The position numbers and the translations under genes were made by a program. 64,000 nucleotides of DNA from an uncultured Christensenellaceae bacterium (lineage in GTDB: Bacteria; Bacillota; Clostridia; Christensenellales; CAG-314). Positions 50,047-58,775 of the stretch are shown here, one piece after another. Location: the NCBI GenBank assembly GCA_910586625.1, contig CAJUIZ010000002.1, forward strand, positions 1-64,000. The letters run 5' to 3'. A model generated the notes under the pieces. The model was not told the origin of the DNA. It did no database searches and was given only the letters and a program-made list of their open reading frames with translations. How positions within the stretch are numbered: the first letter of the stretch is position 1; each line of letters opens with the position of its first letter.

Positions 50047-53000
50047 TTACTCCTTAGTTACGCCGATAACGTAACTTATATTGTTGATATTGAGCAGCAT
50101 ATCCGCCAACAGCTTTTTGTTAATGTTGATATGTTCTTCGAACACTATCCAACGCCCGTCGGAATCGTCCGTGTTGGGCACGGCGAGAAGTAATCCCACA
50201 TACAAAGCAGTTTGCGTTTCCAACGGCAATTCGTCATAAGTCAGCGTTTCGGCACCGTCCTTAACAACAACCTTTCCGTCCGATTCCGTAATAATATATT
50301 CTCCGCCGACAAAGGCGTTGAGATACTGCGAAGCAACTACCAAAGTATTATTTATTTTTTCCTTTATTAGCAGTCCGATAAGGTCGTTGTGGTCCAACGT
50401 CGCGCGAAGATTGGTAAGCGCGCGCGCTTCCGCAGCGGCGGCTGTAACCTTCATACGGGCGGTGCTTGCCGAAACGTAAACGTCTAATTGCAGCTTGCGC
50501 TCCGCTTCCAACTCCTTTTGACGTTTAATAAGTGCTGCGAGCTTCTGCTCCTTGACGTCAATTTCTTCCTGCGGAACATTGTCGGCAGGACGACTTTGCA
50601 AAATACCGTACAGGTTCTCTATTTTTTCCGCCAACGTGTTACGCATTGCGTCGTATTCGGCAACGGTCTTTTTCAGTTCGTCGAAGTTGCCATCCAAGTC
50701 TTCCGCGGTAACCTTGTCGATATCGAGACCTTTAAGGTTAAACTCGAATTGCAATTCCTGATGCAGTTCGTCGTATTCCTTGGATTTGGAATCGTACAGC
50801 CATTGCATTTTTTCCATTTCCAAACGTTTTTTGAACACTTCCTTTTCGGTGGTTTGCTTGGAATCCAACAGCATTTGACGTTCGCTTTCCACGTCGCCGA
50901 GATCGTACTTGAAGTTAGCAAGAGCCTGTTCTACGTCGTCGCTTCCCGCGTACTTCTTAGCCTTTTCGTTAGATTCGGCGATTTGAGCTTCGTTAACCTT
51001 GATGGTCTTGGTTGTTTCGATAATCGCGCCGCGGATATCGTCGAGTTTGGAATCTATGCTTTCCAACTGGCGAGATACCGCCTTGTATTGCTCGTAGCTT
51101 GCGGACAGACGTTCGCCGATATCCGTAAGTTCTTCCTTTACCTTATCGTTTGTAGAAACGAGCGAATCTACCGAAACCTGAGCGCTGTCAAGCTGCTGCT
51201 GCGTTTCTTTGAGATACTTCATACGCGACTTCAACGCCGATAGCTTAGCGCGCAGGCTTTCGGTTGCGCGTTTGAGCTCCGACAGCTCGGCTTCACTGCG
51301 CACCGCGTCCTGCTGAACGTCGAGAAGATACTTAGTTCCGCCGTCGGCATTTAACGCTTTGAGATAATTGAATACAGTCTCGTTGGTATTTTGAGCGACA
51401 ATCTCGTTATAACGGCTGTTGATATTGGCTTTTTCGCGCTGCAAAGATTCCATTTCGGCGCTGTTGATTTCCATATGCCGTTTGATTTCTTTGAGCGAGC
51501 CTTCCAATTGATAAGAACGTTCGAGCAGCAACTCGCGGTCCATAGTCCGCGCGGAAAGCTCCTGCTCCAACGCTTCGATTTCCTGATCGTGGAAATTGGC
51601 TGTTACCGCAAACACACCGGACGCGTCGTCGCTGAAAACCTTTTGACTGTTCAAAAACACTTCGCGCTTGAACTCTTCCTGCTTGCGAAGCATGGTTTTG
51701 TCGTACTCCGCTTCTATTTTGCTCTTGGATTGTTCTATCTGAATGATACGGAACTTGTAGTCTTCAAGCGCTCTGTCAAGATTGCGCGACTTTTCCTGCA
51801 AGGATTGGTTGACCGCTTCTAACTTGGAATATTTGGCGTCCAAAACCTGCAAAATAGTGTCTTTCGCCTTCATAGGAGTAACCGCCACGTCCAGTTCGGC
51901 GACGGAACGAAAACGCTTCATTTGAACGACAAGATTGCTTTCCTTTTCCGCAATCTGACTTTCCTTGACGGCAATCTCGCTTTGCAGCTTGTCTATCTGC
52001 GATTCCACTTCGTCTATTTTTACGTCTACGCGCACCGTTTCCAACAATTCGCCGACCGATTTTGCCGGGACGTTAAACGCGTCGAGATTCTCCTTGACTT
52101 CCGTGATGGACTTCTCCAATTCGTCCATCTTGTTGGTATACATCACCTTTTCGGTGGACAACCGCTGCTGCTTGTCGTTTAGCTCCAACAGCGATTCGTT
52201 AAGCTGTTTGTTCTTTTCGTACAACGACGAAACGTAGGCCAGCTCGTTATTGATAACTTCCACGCGGTTACGCTTGTCCTGCGACAAAGCGTACTGACGC
52301 TGTTTTTCTTCCAATTGCTGATTAATGGAAGTAAGCTCCTTTTCCTGCCATTCCAACTCGGTGGTAATGGCGTAACGCTTCTTTTCGTATTCGGCACGCT
52401 GTTCTTCCACTGCGCGCATCGTCTTGACCTTGGGAATAAGCGTTTCCGTTTCTTCGTGGAGCTTTACCTTGGCGCGGGCGTCTTCGATTTCTTCCTGACG
52501 GGAAGTAAGCGTATTATACTTCTTCTGCGTGGTTTCCAATTCGCGCGCAACGTCTTGACGCAAGCCGTCCGCCGTCTGGCGCGCTTTAAGCTCGCCCAAC
52601 TCCGCAGTTGCGATAGTAATATCATGAAACAAAGCGTTGAGCTCGTTATTGATTGCGTCAAGCTGTTCGGGCGAAGCCTTGGCGGGCATATTGTTGGCAT
52701 AATCGCGCACCTTCTGCAATGCTATTTCCTTACGTTTGCGCGCTTCTTCGGACGATTGCTTTACGCTTTGCTGAACGTCTGAAAGCAGACGAATCTCGTC
52801 GAAAAGCATCAAATCACCGTGGAAATCTTCGATAGACTTGTTATTGACGTAATCCGCCTTCATCATATCTGCCAGACGTTGATTTACAATACCTTCGAGA
52901 TATTCCTGAGCGTGCGAACGCGCGACAACCTGCCAGCTGCCGTCTTCCTTCTTTTTAAGCACGCTGCGCGTAGTGCCGTCTTCGTTGTGTAAACGACTGA

Positions 53001-53205
53001 GCGAAAACTCTTCGCCGTTAACGGAAAACTCCACTTCTACGTCCTTGACGCATTCCACATCTTCCTTAAAGCAGAATTCCAAGTAGTTATTAAGTTTTCC
53101 CCCGCCGTTTGTGACGAGCCTTTTGCCGTCAGCCGCCGTGCCGAACGTATATATACGTTTTTCTTCCGTTTTAACGTCGGTCGCAACAACTTTGCAGATT
53201 CTCAT
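50047..53205 (-). CDS. Giant coiled-coil Rad50/SbcC-like protein with a degenerate ATPase head
   Basis: A 1052-residue protein laid out like Rad50/SbcC: a globular N terminus (~1-130), long coiled coils (~130-900) and a globular C terminus. The head motifs are degraded. At the Walker A position there is TNGGGKLNN rather than GxxGxGKS/T. The signature is replaced by LPLETQTALYVGLLLAV, and the Walker B reads RWIVFEEH instead of hhhhDE. No CxxC zinc hook was found in the coil. It may bind without hydrolysing ATP, or may no longer bind. Its gene is divergent from the DnaD/DnaI pair and in one unit with YcxB. Confidence 0.7.
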   Translation of the reverse strand: MRICKVVATDVKTEEKRIYTFGTAADGKRLVTNGGGKLNNYLEFCFKEDVECVKDVEVEFSVNGEEFSLSRLHNEDGTTRSVLKKKEDGSWQVVARSHAQEYLEGIVNQRLADMMKADYVNNKSIEDFHGDLMLFDEIRLLSDVQQSVKQSSEEARKRKEIALQKVRDYANNMPAKASPEQLDAINNELNALFHDITIATAELGELKARQTADGLRQDVARELETTQKKYNTLTSRQEEIEDARAKVKLHEETETLIPKVKTMRAVEEQRAEYEKKRYAITTELEWQEKELTSINQQLEEKQRQYALSQDKRNRVEVINNELAYVSSLYEKNKQLNESLLELNDKQQRLSTEKVMYTNKMDELEKSITEVKENLDAFNVPAKSVGELLETVRVDVKIDEVESQIDKLQSEIAVKESQIAEKESNLVVQMKRFRSVAELDVAVTPMKAKDTILQVLDAKYSKLEAVNQSLQEKSRNLDRALEDYKFRIIQIEQSKSKIEAEYDKTMLRKQEEFKREVFLNSQKVFSDDASGVFAVTANFHDQEIEALEQELSARTMDRELLLERSYQLEGSLKEIKRHMEINSAEMESLQREKANINSRYNEIVAQNTNETVFNYLKALNADGGTKYLLDVQQDAVRSEAELSELKRATESLRAKLSALKSRMKYLKETQQQLDSAQVSVDSLVSTNDKVKEELTDIGERLSASYEQYKAVSRQLESIDSKLDDIRGAIIETTKTIKVNEAQIAESNEKAKKYAGSDDVEQALANFKYDLGDVESERQMLLDSKQTTEKEVFKKRLEMEKMQWLYDSKSKEYDELHQELQFEFNLKGLDIDKVTAEDLDGNFDELKKTVAEYDAMRNTLAEKIENLYGILQSRPADNVPQEEIDVKEQKLAALIKRQKELEAERKLQLDVYVSASTARMKVTAAAAEARALTNLRATLDHNDLIGLLIKEKINNTLVVASQYLNAFVGGEYIITESDGKVVVKDGAETLTYDELPLETQTALYVGLLLAVPNTDDSDGRWIVFEEHININKKLLADMLLNINNISYVIGVTKE

Positions 53206-53237
53206 ACCGTACCTCTTTAATTAGTTTTGTAATTTTG

Positions 53238-53266
53238 TTGATAAGGCGAAAGTTTTGTGATAGAAT
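53238..53266 (+). promoter_or_regulatory. Promoter of the DnaD-repeat/DnaI genes
   Basis: TTGATA (53238-53243), a 17-base spacer and TAGAAT (53261-53266), ~130 bases before the first start codon. Confidence 0.7.
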
Positions 53267-53396
53267 AAAATAACCGAAGAAATATTTTCCCAGTTTTATT
53301 CCGCCAAAACCGTTAGGTATTTGGAACATACTCTTATAACAGTATAACTCATATTGAAAAAATAATCAATACTTTGATAATAAAAGAAGGTAATTT

Positions 53397-54848
53397 ATGG
53401 CGTTTTGCGAAAAGGAAAAACAACTTATATACGACGGATATACGGTTGTCGACAACAAGTTTTTTATAAACTATCTGCCTGACGCGCCGGAAAAGGTCGT
53501 ATCCGTTTACCTGCTCGGTCTGGCGCTGTCCGACAGCAACGGCAGCGACAACTCCTGCGAAACCATTGCGGAACGACTTGGCATTACCTGCGACGACGTT
53601 ATGGCAGCGTACCAGTATTGGGAAGAATTGGGGCTCGTACATATAATTCACGACGCATCGCCGAGAGTGCTGTATCTTCCCATCCGCAGTTCGGCAAGCG
53701 CGCTGAAAAAGGTCAAGCCTTCCAAATACAAAAAATTTTCGATTGAAATTCAAGACCTGTTCGCAGGCGGACGTACCATAAACACGGCCGAATACTACGA
53801 ATACTATATGTTTCTGGAAAACACCACCTTCGAACAGGAAGCTTTACTTGCGGTAGCAAAATACTGCATAGCGTTAAAGGGCAATACAATAGGCTACCAA
53901 TACGTTTTGGCAGTGGCGCGTAACGAGCTTACGCGCGGAGCCACTACTCTTGCGCTGGTATCCGAACACCTTAACTGCCAGCAAAAGTACGACGAAGATT
54001 TGAAGCTGGTATTCAAGGCGTTAAAGCTGACGCGGAAGTTCGAACACTCCGACAGGGAATACTACGACAAATGGCAGGATTACGGCTTTACGCAGGACGT
54101 TATTCTGTCCGTTGCCAAAAGCTGCAAATCGGGCGGAATGACGGCACTGGACAGCAGACTGACCGAGTATTACAAACGCAGAGCAATGTCCGTAAAAGAA
54201 ATTTCCGATTATGAAGAATGCAAAACCCGTACTTACGAATTGGCGAAGAATATCAACAAGACCATAGGCGTGTACTATCAAAGCGTGGACATAGTAGTAG
54301 ACGAATACGTTACGGCTTGGCAAAGCAAGGGCTACGAAGACGAAACACTGCTTGCCGTTGCCAAGTACTGTTTTAGAAGCGGTATACGTACGTTAAACGG
54401 TATGGCTTCGGCAATAGACAAGCTGTACCGCAACGGAATAACGACGGTAAACGCGCTGGAAACGTATCTCGCGGAGCTGTCGTATAAGGACGAGCTTATA
54501 CGCAACATACTTGTCAAATGCGGCTTGGACAGGCGCGTTACGCAAAACGACAGAATGCTGTTCAACACCTGGACAGCCGTATGGAAAATGCCCTACGACG
54601 TTATAGAATACGCCGCAGAGCTTTCCGCAGGCACCAACGCGCCCGCGGCATACGTTAACAGACTTTTATCAGACTACAAGCAGCACGGCATAACGACGAA
54701 GGAGCAGGCGCTTTCGTACAAAGCAAACCAAGCGCAATCCGCCGCCACCAAAAGCGCGACATTGAACGGCAAAGAAATGGATAGACGCCAATACACCAAT
54801 GAAGAAATCAACGCGCTGTTTAGCGCGCTGGACGAAACGGGGGACTAA
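53397..54848 (+). CDS. DnaD-domain replication initiation protein with four repeats
   Basis: A primosomal protein that helps load the replicative helicase. The N-terminal ~110 residues form a winged-helix domain (AERLGITCDDVMAAYQYWEELGLV). Four DnaD/DnaB-2-type repeats follow at roughly 110-200, 215-285, 285-370 and 375-450, with the recurrent pattern Y-x2-W-x3-G/F ... LLAVAKYC (FLENTTFEQEALLAVAKYC, WQDYGFTQDVILSVAKSC, WQSKGYEDETLLAVAKYC). Bacillus DnaD has one such repeat and DnaB two, so four is unusual. GAAGGT lies before the ATG. The stop and the next ATG share one base. Confidence 0.85.
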   Translation: MAFCEKEKQLIYDGYTVVDNKFFINYLPDAPEKVVSVYLLGLALSDSNGSDNSCETIAERLGITCDDVMAAYQYWEELGLVHIIHDASPRVLYLPIRSSASALKKVKPSKYKKFSIEIQDLFAGGRTINTAEYYEYYMFLENTTFEQEALLAVAKYCIALKGNTIGYQYVLAVARNELTRGATTLALVSEHLNCQQKYDEDLKLVFKALKLTRKFEHSDREYYDKWQDYGFTQDVILSVAKSCKSGGMTALDSRLTEYYKRRAMSVKEISDYEECKTRTYELAKNINKTIGVYYQSVDIVVDEYVTAWQSKGYEDETLLAVAKYCFRSGIRTLNGMASAIDKLYRNGITTVNALETYLAELSYKDELIRNILVKCGLDRRVTQNDRMLFNTWTAVWKMPYDVIEYAAELSAGTNAPAAYVNRLLSDYKQHGITTKEQALSYKANQAQSAATKSATLNGKEMDRRQYTNEEINALFSALDETGD

Positions 54849-55750
54849 TGAACAAACAAGAACTGCTGCAAAAAGCCAAGCGCAATATAGACGACCGCCG
54901 CTACAAGGCGGAAGAGCAATGCGACAACACGCTTACAGATTTGCGTACCAATGCTGAATACCGCGTGTGCGAACGCAATCTACGCCAAGCGCAAGTAAAT
55001 TACTCTATGTGCGACGAACCGCGTAAACGCGAGCTTAAAAAACTGCTCGACCAACGCAAAGCGGAAATGAAGAGCGTGCTTGCAAAACTGAACGTAGACG
55101 AGAAAACGCTGCGCCCGCAATATGCTTGCGAGCTTTGTCAAGATACGGGATACGTAAACAACACAATGTGCAGTTGTTTGCTAAATGAGTTAAGCAAGCT
55201 TTTACTTAAAGAGAGTCAAATTGTTAATCCTACGTATACTTTCGAATTGGCGAAGGAATCAGACAAGCATAATCTTTCCGTTTATAAAGCAGCAAAAGAA
55301 ATAACGCTTGCAGGAAATAAAAATTTATTACTGACAGGCAATACAGGTACAGGTAAAACATATTTGATTACAGCCTGCGCCAACTTGGCGATAAGCGTTA
55401 ACAAAAGCGCGCTGTTTTTTACCGCCTACAATTTGAATTCTATGTTCTTGGAAGCGCATTTGTCGGATTTTAGAATTAGACAATCGCTGCTCGACGCGTT
55501 GACGGATACGGACATTCTGATTATTGACGATTTGGGAACTGAAATAGTTTTCAAAAACGTCACGGCGGAATATTTGTTCGCAGTGCTTAACGAACGCATC
55601 GCACGCCGCAAGCAGACCTTTATAAGCACCAATCTTACCCTTGCCGATATCCGCGACAGGTACGACGAACGCATATTTTCGCGGCTGGTAGACCAAAGCT
55701 CCACCGTTGTGGCTCAGCTTACTGGCGCAGACAAAAGGCTGGTAAAATAA
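54848..55750 (+). CDS. dnaI: Helicase loader DnaI/DnaC-type AAA+ ATPase
   Basis: Loads the replicative helicase onto DNA. The 300 residues have an N-terminal helicase-binding region with a zinc-type cluster (Cys94, 97, 108, 110 in CELCQDTGYVNNTMCSC), Walker A GNTGTGKT (~164-171), Walker B LIIDD (~224-228), sensor-1 STN and the R-finger region. Translation is coupled to the DnaD gene by a TAATG overlap. A ~150-base piece in the middle (about 55180-55340) is more AT-rich than the rest of the gene. Confidence 0.92.
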   Translation: MNKQELLQKAKRNIDDRRYKAEEQCDNTLTDLRTNAEYRVCERNLRQAQVNYSMCDEPRKRELKKLLDQRKAEMKSVLAKLNVDEKTLRPQYACELCQDTGYVNNTMCSCLLNELSKLLLKESQIVNPTYTFELAKESDKHNLSVYKAAKEITLAGNKNLLLTGNTGTGKTYLITACANLAISVNKSALFFTAYNLNSMFLEAHLSDFRIRQSLLDALTDTDILIIDDLGTEIVFKNVTAEYLFAVLNERIARRKQTFISTNLTLADIRDRYDERIFSRLVDQSSTVVAQLTGADKRLVK

Positions 55751-55845
55751 AGTCGGATATTAGGCGTAATTTATCAACTCGGGAAAATAAGACGAATTTT
55801 ATATTAAAAATTTGCAAAAAATATAATCAAAATCGTCTAACCCTA

Positions 55846-55874
55846 TTGAAATTACGCTTTTTTTATGCTATAAT
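55846..55874 (+). promoter_or_regulatory. Promoter of the mgtC-like gene
   Basis: TTGAAA (55846-55851), a 17-base spacer and a perfect TATAAT (55869-55874). Confidence 0.82.
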
Positions 55875-55902
55875 GTCGCAGACACAAAACAAAAGGGATA
55901 AA

Positions 55903-55959
55903 ATGCCACGCGAGACGTATGGAAATGCGGCTTCCGTCGGCATAATTTTTTGGAGATAG
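55903..55959 (+). CDS. Possible 18-codon upstream ORF in the mgtC-like leader
   Basis: An ATG at 55903, preceded by AAAGGGA, opens a frame coding MPRETYGNAASVGIIFWR and ending in TAG 2 bases before the mgtC-like ATG. Within the leader, ATGCC (55903-55907) and GGCAT (near 55938-55942) pair around an inner GGAA/TTCC hairpin, followed by six Ts, so the same stretch could form a terminator-like fold. In Salmonella, mgtC is controlled by leader peptides; an analogous control here is an inference. Confidence 0.45.
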   Translation: MPRETYGNAASVGIIFWR

Positions 55960-55961
55960 AA

Positions 55962-56657
55962 ATGTATAACACTTTGGCGTTTGTCAAAAGCATATCGAAC
56001 TTCTTCGACGAGCTTACTTGGTGGCAAACGGAACTTATTTTTTTGTTACGAATAGCTATAGGCGGTCTGCTTGGATTGGCGATAGGTATCGAACGCACGC
56101 GCCGTCAAAAGGAAGCGGGCATGGGCACGCATTTTACCGTAGGGCTTGCTTCGGCATTGTTTACCTGCATAGGCTACGCATTCGACGAATTCGGCGACGC
56201 CGCCCGTATTGCCGCGCAAGTTGTTACCGGTATCGGATTCTTGGGGGCCGGCATAATTTTCTTCCGCAGAGAAAGCTTGCACGGGCTCACCACCGCCGCA
56301 ATCATATGGTGTACAGCCGCAATAGGTATGTGCTGCGGTACGGGTATGTATATTTTGGCTACCGTATGCGCGCTGCTGGTTATTATAGTGCAGCTTATTC
56401 TGCACACCAAGCCCTTCAAAAAACACGGTCAGCGCTTACTGCTTGTGCGGTTTTACAACTCCGATGAGCTGCAAAAAACACTGCAAATGTTTTTCGGCAT
56501 AACGCAATTCCACCGTTACAAAATCACGCGCGTGGACAGTCGTTTGGTAGTAGAAGCGGTTATACGCCCCAACCAAAACTACCACGCGGAAAAAATAAAC
56601 AACTTTATCGAAAACAACGAAGAAATGATTTCCATAGAAAGATTGGAAGACCTATAA
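55962..56657 (+). CDS. MgtC/SapB-family membrane protein
   Basis: The 231 residues start with a hydrophobic domain of about five helices with the family motifs LLRIAIGGLLGLAIGIERTRRQKEAGMGTHFTVGLASALF and AAQVVTGIGFLGAGIIFF. A ~80-residue soluble C-terminal domain follows. MgtC proteins affect F-ATPase activity and Mg2+/phosphate homeostasis in Salmonella; in Gram-positives the role is unclear. The ATG at 55962 with TTTGGAG 7 bases before it is preferred to the upstream TTG. Confidence 0.9.
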   Translation: MYNTLAFVKSISNFFDELTWWQTELIFLLRIAIGGLLGLAIGIERTRRQKEAGMGTHFTVGLASALFTCIGYAFDEFGDAARIAAQVVTGIGFLGAGIIFFRRESLHGLTTAAIIWCTAAIGMCCGTGMYILATVCALLVIIVQLILHTKPFKKHGQRLLLVRFYNSDELQKTLQMFFGITQFHRYKITRVDSRLVVEAVIRPNQNYHAEKINNFIENNEEMISIERLEDL

Positions 56658-56667
56658 AAAATAATGC

Positions 56668-56701
56668 AAAACGGCGTTCGAAAAATTTCGAACGCCGTTT
56701 T
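56668..56701. terminator. Bidirectional terminator between mgtC-like and HAD genes
   Basis: A 16-bp perfect stem (56668-56683 with 56686-56701) flanked by A- and T-rich sequence, between convergent genes. Confidence 0.88.
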
Positions 56702-56772
56702 TGATGCAAACTACACCAAAGATATTAAAGTGTAAGATAATCAGCGGTTTGGCGACCGTCCACACGGATTTA

Positions 56773-57555
56773 TTATTCTTCGGGGATATCGCCTACGCCG
56801 TTGAGTATCATACGCGGACGGAACGGAAACCGCGCAACCGTATCGCGCGAAGACACCCCGGAAAGCACCAAAATGGAATCCAGACCGCTTTCGATAGCGG
56901 CAATAATATCCGTATCCATACGATCGCCGATCATCGCCACGTCGGGCGAATGAATGCCCGCCTTGTGAAAACGTGACATAGCCGCGCGCATCATAAGCGG
57001 ATTGGGTTTGCCTACGTAGTACGCCTTGCGGTTTGTAGCGTATTCTATCGGGGATACCAACGCTTTGCAAGCGGGGATTAGCCCGTGTTCCGTAGGAGTT
57101 GTAATATCCGAATTGGTTCCGATAAGCAACGCCCCGCGGTTGACGAGCTTAGTGGCTTTTTTTATACTTTCGAAGTTGTAGTTTTCCGTTTCACCCACTA
57201 CTACGTATTCGGGGTCGACATCGTTAATGGTAATACCTGCGTCGTACAAGGCGTTGGTAAGACCTGCGTCGCCTATTACGTACGCCGTTGACGCGCCCTG
57301 CATCTTGAGAAAGCTTGCCGTTGCAAGCGCGGCTGTATGAAAATTACGTTCTTCCACCTTCAACCCCATACGCGCAAGCTTTTGCTGCAATTCCTTGGGC
57401 GACTTTTGACTGTTGTTTGTTAAAAATAAAAATTCTTTATTGTTTTTGTGCAGCCAATCTACAAACTTTTTTACGCCGTCCAGCAAGGTATTGCCGTGAT
57501 ATATAACGCCGTCCATATCGCAGATAAAGCCTTTTTTACTTCTTAATGTGTCCAT
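56773..57555 (-). CDS. HAD-superfamily IIA hydrolase (NagD-like phosphatase)
   Basis: A 260-residue sugar- or nucleotide-phosphatase of the class-IIA HAD family. Motif I is CDMDGVIYHG (Asp nucleophile near 14), motif II LFLTNNSQKS, and the C-terminal VGKPNPLMM and MIGDRMDTDI hold motifs III and IV. The 'cap' domain lies between. TAGGAG lies 8 bases before the ATG. Substrate unknown. It is transcribed alone, between a tRNA gene and a convergent terminator. Confidence 0.93.
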   Translation of the reverse strand: MDTLRSKKGFICDMDGVIYHGNTLLDGVKKFVDWLHKNNKEFLFLTNNSQKSPKELQQKLARMGLKVEERNFHTAALATASFLKMQGASTAYVIGDAGLTNALYDAGITINDVDPEYVVVGETENYNFESIKKATKLVNRGALLIGTNSDITTPTEHGLIPACKALVSPIEYATNRKAYYVGKPNPLMMRAAMSRFHKAGIHSPDVAMIGDRMDTDIIAAIESGLDSILVLSGVSSRDTVARFPFRPRMILNGVGDIPEE

Positions 57556-57611
57556 ATCAATTCTCCTATAACATAATTCTGCAAACTATACGGACAAACT
57601 ATACGCAATAA

Positions 57612-57639
57612 AAAAAGAAAAACGCCCCGTACTCGGGGC
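57612..57639 (-). terminator. Terminator of tRNA-Ser
   Basis: GCCCCG (57624-57629) pairs with CGGGGC (57634-57639), followed on the minus strand by a long T-rich run. It lies 56 bases past the tRNA end. Confidence 0.8.
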
Positions 57640-57694
57640 AGTCGTTCCGACCAAATGACAAATATTCAATTGAACGCAGTCATTTAGGCTGTAT

Positions 57695-57785
57695 TGGCGG
57701 AGAAAGAGGGATTTGAACCCTCGCTACGCTTACACGTACTACACCCTTAGCAGGGGCGCCCCTTCGGCCACTTGGGTATTTCTCC
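57695..57785 (-). tRNA. tRNA-Ser (GCU anticodon)
   Basis: A 91-base gene with the CCA end encoded. Acceptor GGAGAAA pairs with TTTCTCC, the anticodon loop CTGCTAA gives GCU (codons AGC/AGU), a long variable arm is present as in all tRNA-Ser, and the T-arm GGGTTCAAATCCC is standard. It is divergent from tRNA-Asn. Confidence 0.96.
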
Positions 57786-57822
57786 ATATCCGGTATGCTT
57801 GTCAATATTCGCTTGCGTAAGT

Positions 57823-57851
57823 ATTCTATCATAAATTTGTGCGTAAGTAAA
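57823..57851 (-). promoter_or_regulatory. Possible promoter of tRNA-Ser
   Basis: Minus strand TTTACT (57851-57846), a 17-base spacer and TAGAAT (57828-57823), 37 bases before the tRNA. The -35 box is weak. Confidence 0.5.
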
Positions 57852-57924
57852 GTTATTTGAACGCATTAACGCCAAACTTTTATTAAAAGACCAATAATTT
57901 GACTTAAAAACATATCGAAATTTA

Positions 57925-57953
57925 TTGACAAAAGCTTACGTAAGTGGTAATAT
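57925..57953 (+). promoter_or_regulatory. Promoter of tRNA-Asn
   Basis: A perfect TTGACA (57925-57930), a 17-base spacer containing the palindrome CTTACGTAAG, and TAATAT (57948-57953). Confidence 0.8.
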
Positions 57954-57980
57954 ACATAAGCAGTACAAAAACTGCAATAT

Positions 57981-58056
57981 TCCTCTATAGCTCAGTCGGT
58001 AGAGCATGCGGCTGTTAACCGCAGGGTCGTTGGTTCGAGTCCAACTGGGGGAGCCA
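57981..58056 (+). tRNA. tRNA-Asn (GUU anticodon)
   Basis: A 76-base gene with CCA encoded. Acceptor TCCTCTA pairs with TGGGGGA through some G-T pairs; D-arm AGCTCAGTCGGTAGAGC, anticodon stem-loop GCGGCTGTTAACCGC (GUU), and T-arm TTGGTTCGAGTCCAA are canonical. Confidence 0.97.
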
Positions 58057-58059
58057 CAA

Positions 58060-58084
58060 GACACTGATGATTTCAATCAGTGTC
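58060..58084 (+). terminator. Terminator of tRNA-Asn
   Basis: GACACTGA (58060-58067) pairs with TCAGTGTC (58077-58084), followed by TTTTTG. Confidence 0.82.
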
Positions 58085-58172
58085 TTTTTGTTTGCAAATT
58101 ATATTATCCGCGAGCATGCGCCGAACACGGCAAAGCGAACGGCGTTTTTTACTATATTGCCAAATACAAATA

Positions 58173-58204
58173 AAAATCCACCGACAGTTTTGTCGGTGGA
58201 TTTT
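58173..58204 (-). terminator. Terminator of the surface protein/lipoprotein pair
   Basis: A 14-bp perfect stem (58173-58186 with 58191-58204), 44 bases past the small lipoprotein stop. Confidence 0.82.
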
Positions 58205-58247
58205 GTATAATAGATTGCTTAACAAACGCATAAAAGCATGCTTACTC

Positions 58248-58775
58248 TTAGTACGCGTACGTCGTTTCGATAGTTACGGCATTGCCGTTCGAAGACGTGT
58301 AGTTTACTGTAAGCTTAATCACATTTCCGTCCTGCGCGAGCATCTCAACTGCCGCATCGCCATTGACCTTGGCGGATTCGATACCGAACGCCGTTTGAAG
58401 CTTGTTGTTGACAACCGTACCCCTCAAAGAAGATCCGTTATCCGTAACGGCAGAAAGAGTAGAAGCGTCTAACTTGGCAATCCCGTCGCCGCGGGAAATA
58501 TCCTTGGTTTCCGTAGTTGTGGTAAAAGCTTCCTCCGCAGACGAATCGTTAAGCGTCTTACGTTCGATAGTAAGCTTGCCGGAAGCAAAGTTGTAGGTAA
58601 GAGTTTCTTCGACAAGAATTGCGTCGCCGTTTTTGATTGTAATCTTCTGCACTACGTTGTTCGCATCTTTTACTCCCTGATACATTTGCAATACGGAAGA
58701 ATCCTTACAAGCGGCAAAGCAGCAAACCGTAACGGCAAGCAATATTGCCAATGCCAATAATAACTTTTTATTCAT
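58248..58775 (-). CDS. Small secreted lipoprotein of unknown function
   Basis: A 175-residue protein with a clear lipoprotein signal (lipobox FAAC, near residue 23) and a beta-rich mature part. I do not recognise the mature domain. It is coupled to the large surface protein: its ATG overlaps that gene's TAA by one base (TAATG), and a GGGGG ribosome binding site lies within the end of the large gene. It therefore probably works with, or modifies, that surface protein. Confidence 0.78.
   Translation of the reverse strand: MNKKLLLALAILLAVTVCCFAACKDSSVLQMYQGVKDANNVVQKITIKNGDAILVEETLTYNFASGKLTIERKTLNDSSAEEAFTTTTETKDISRGDGIAKLDASTLSAVTDNGSSLRGTVVNNKLQTAFGIESAKVNGDAAVEMLAQDGNVIKLTVNYTSSNGNAVTIETTYAY

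Noticed and set aside
50047..53205. Assignment of the coiled-coil protein as active SbcC or SMC
   Set aside because: Walker A, signature and Walker B residues are missing and no SbcD-like nuclease gene is adjacent.
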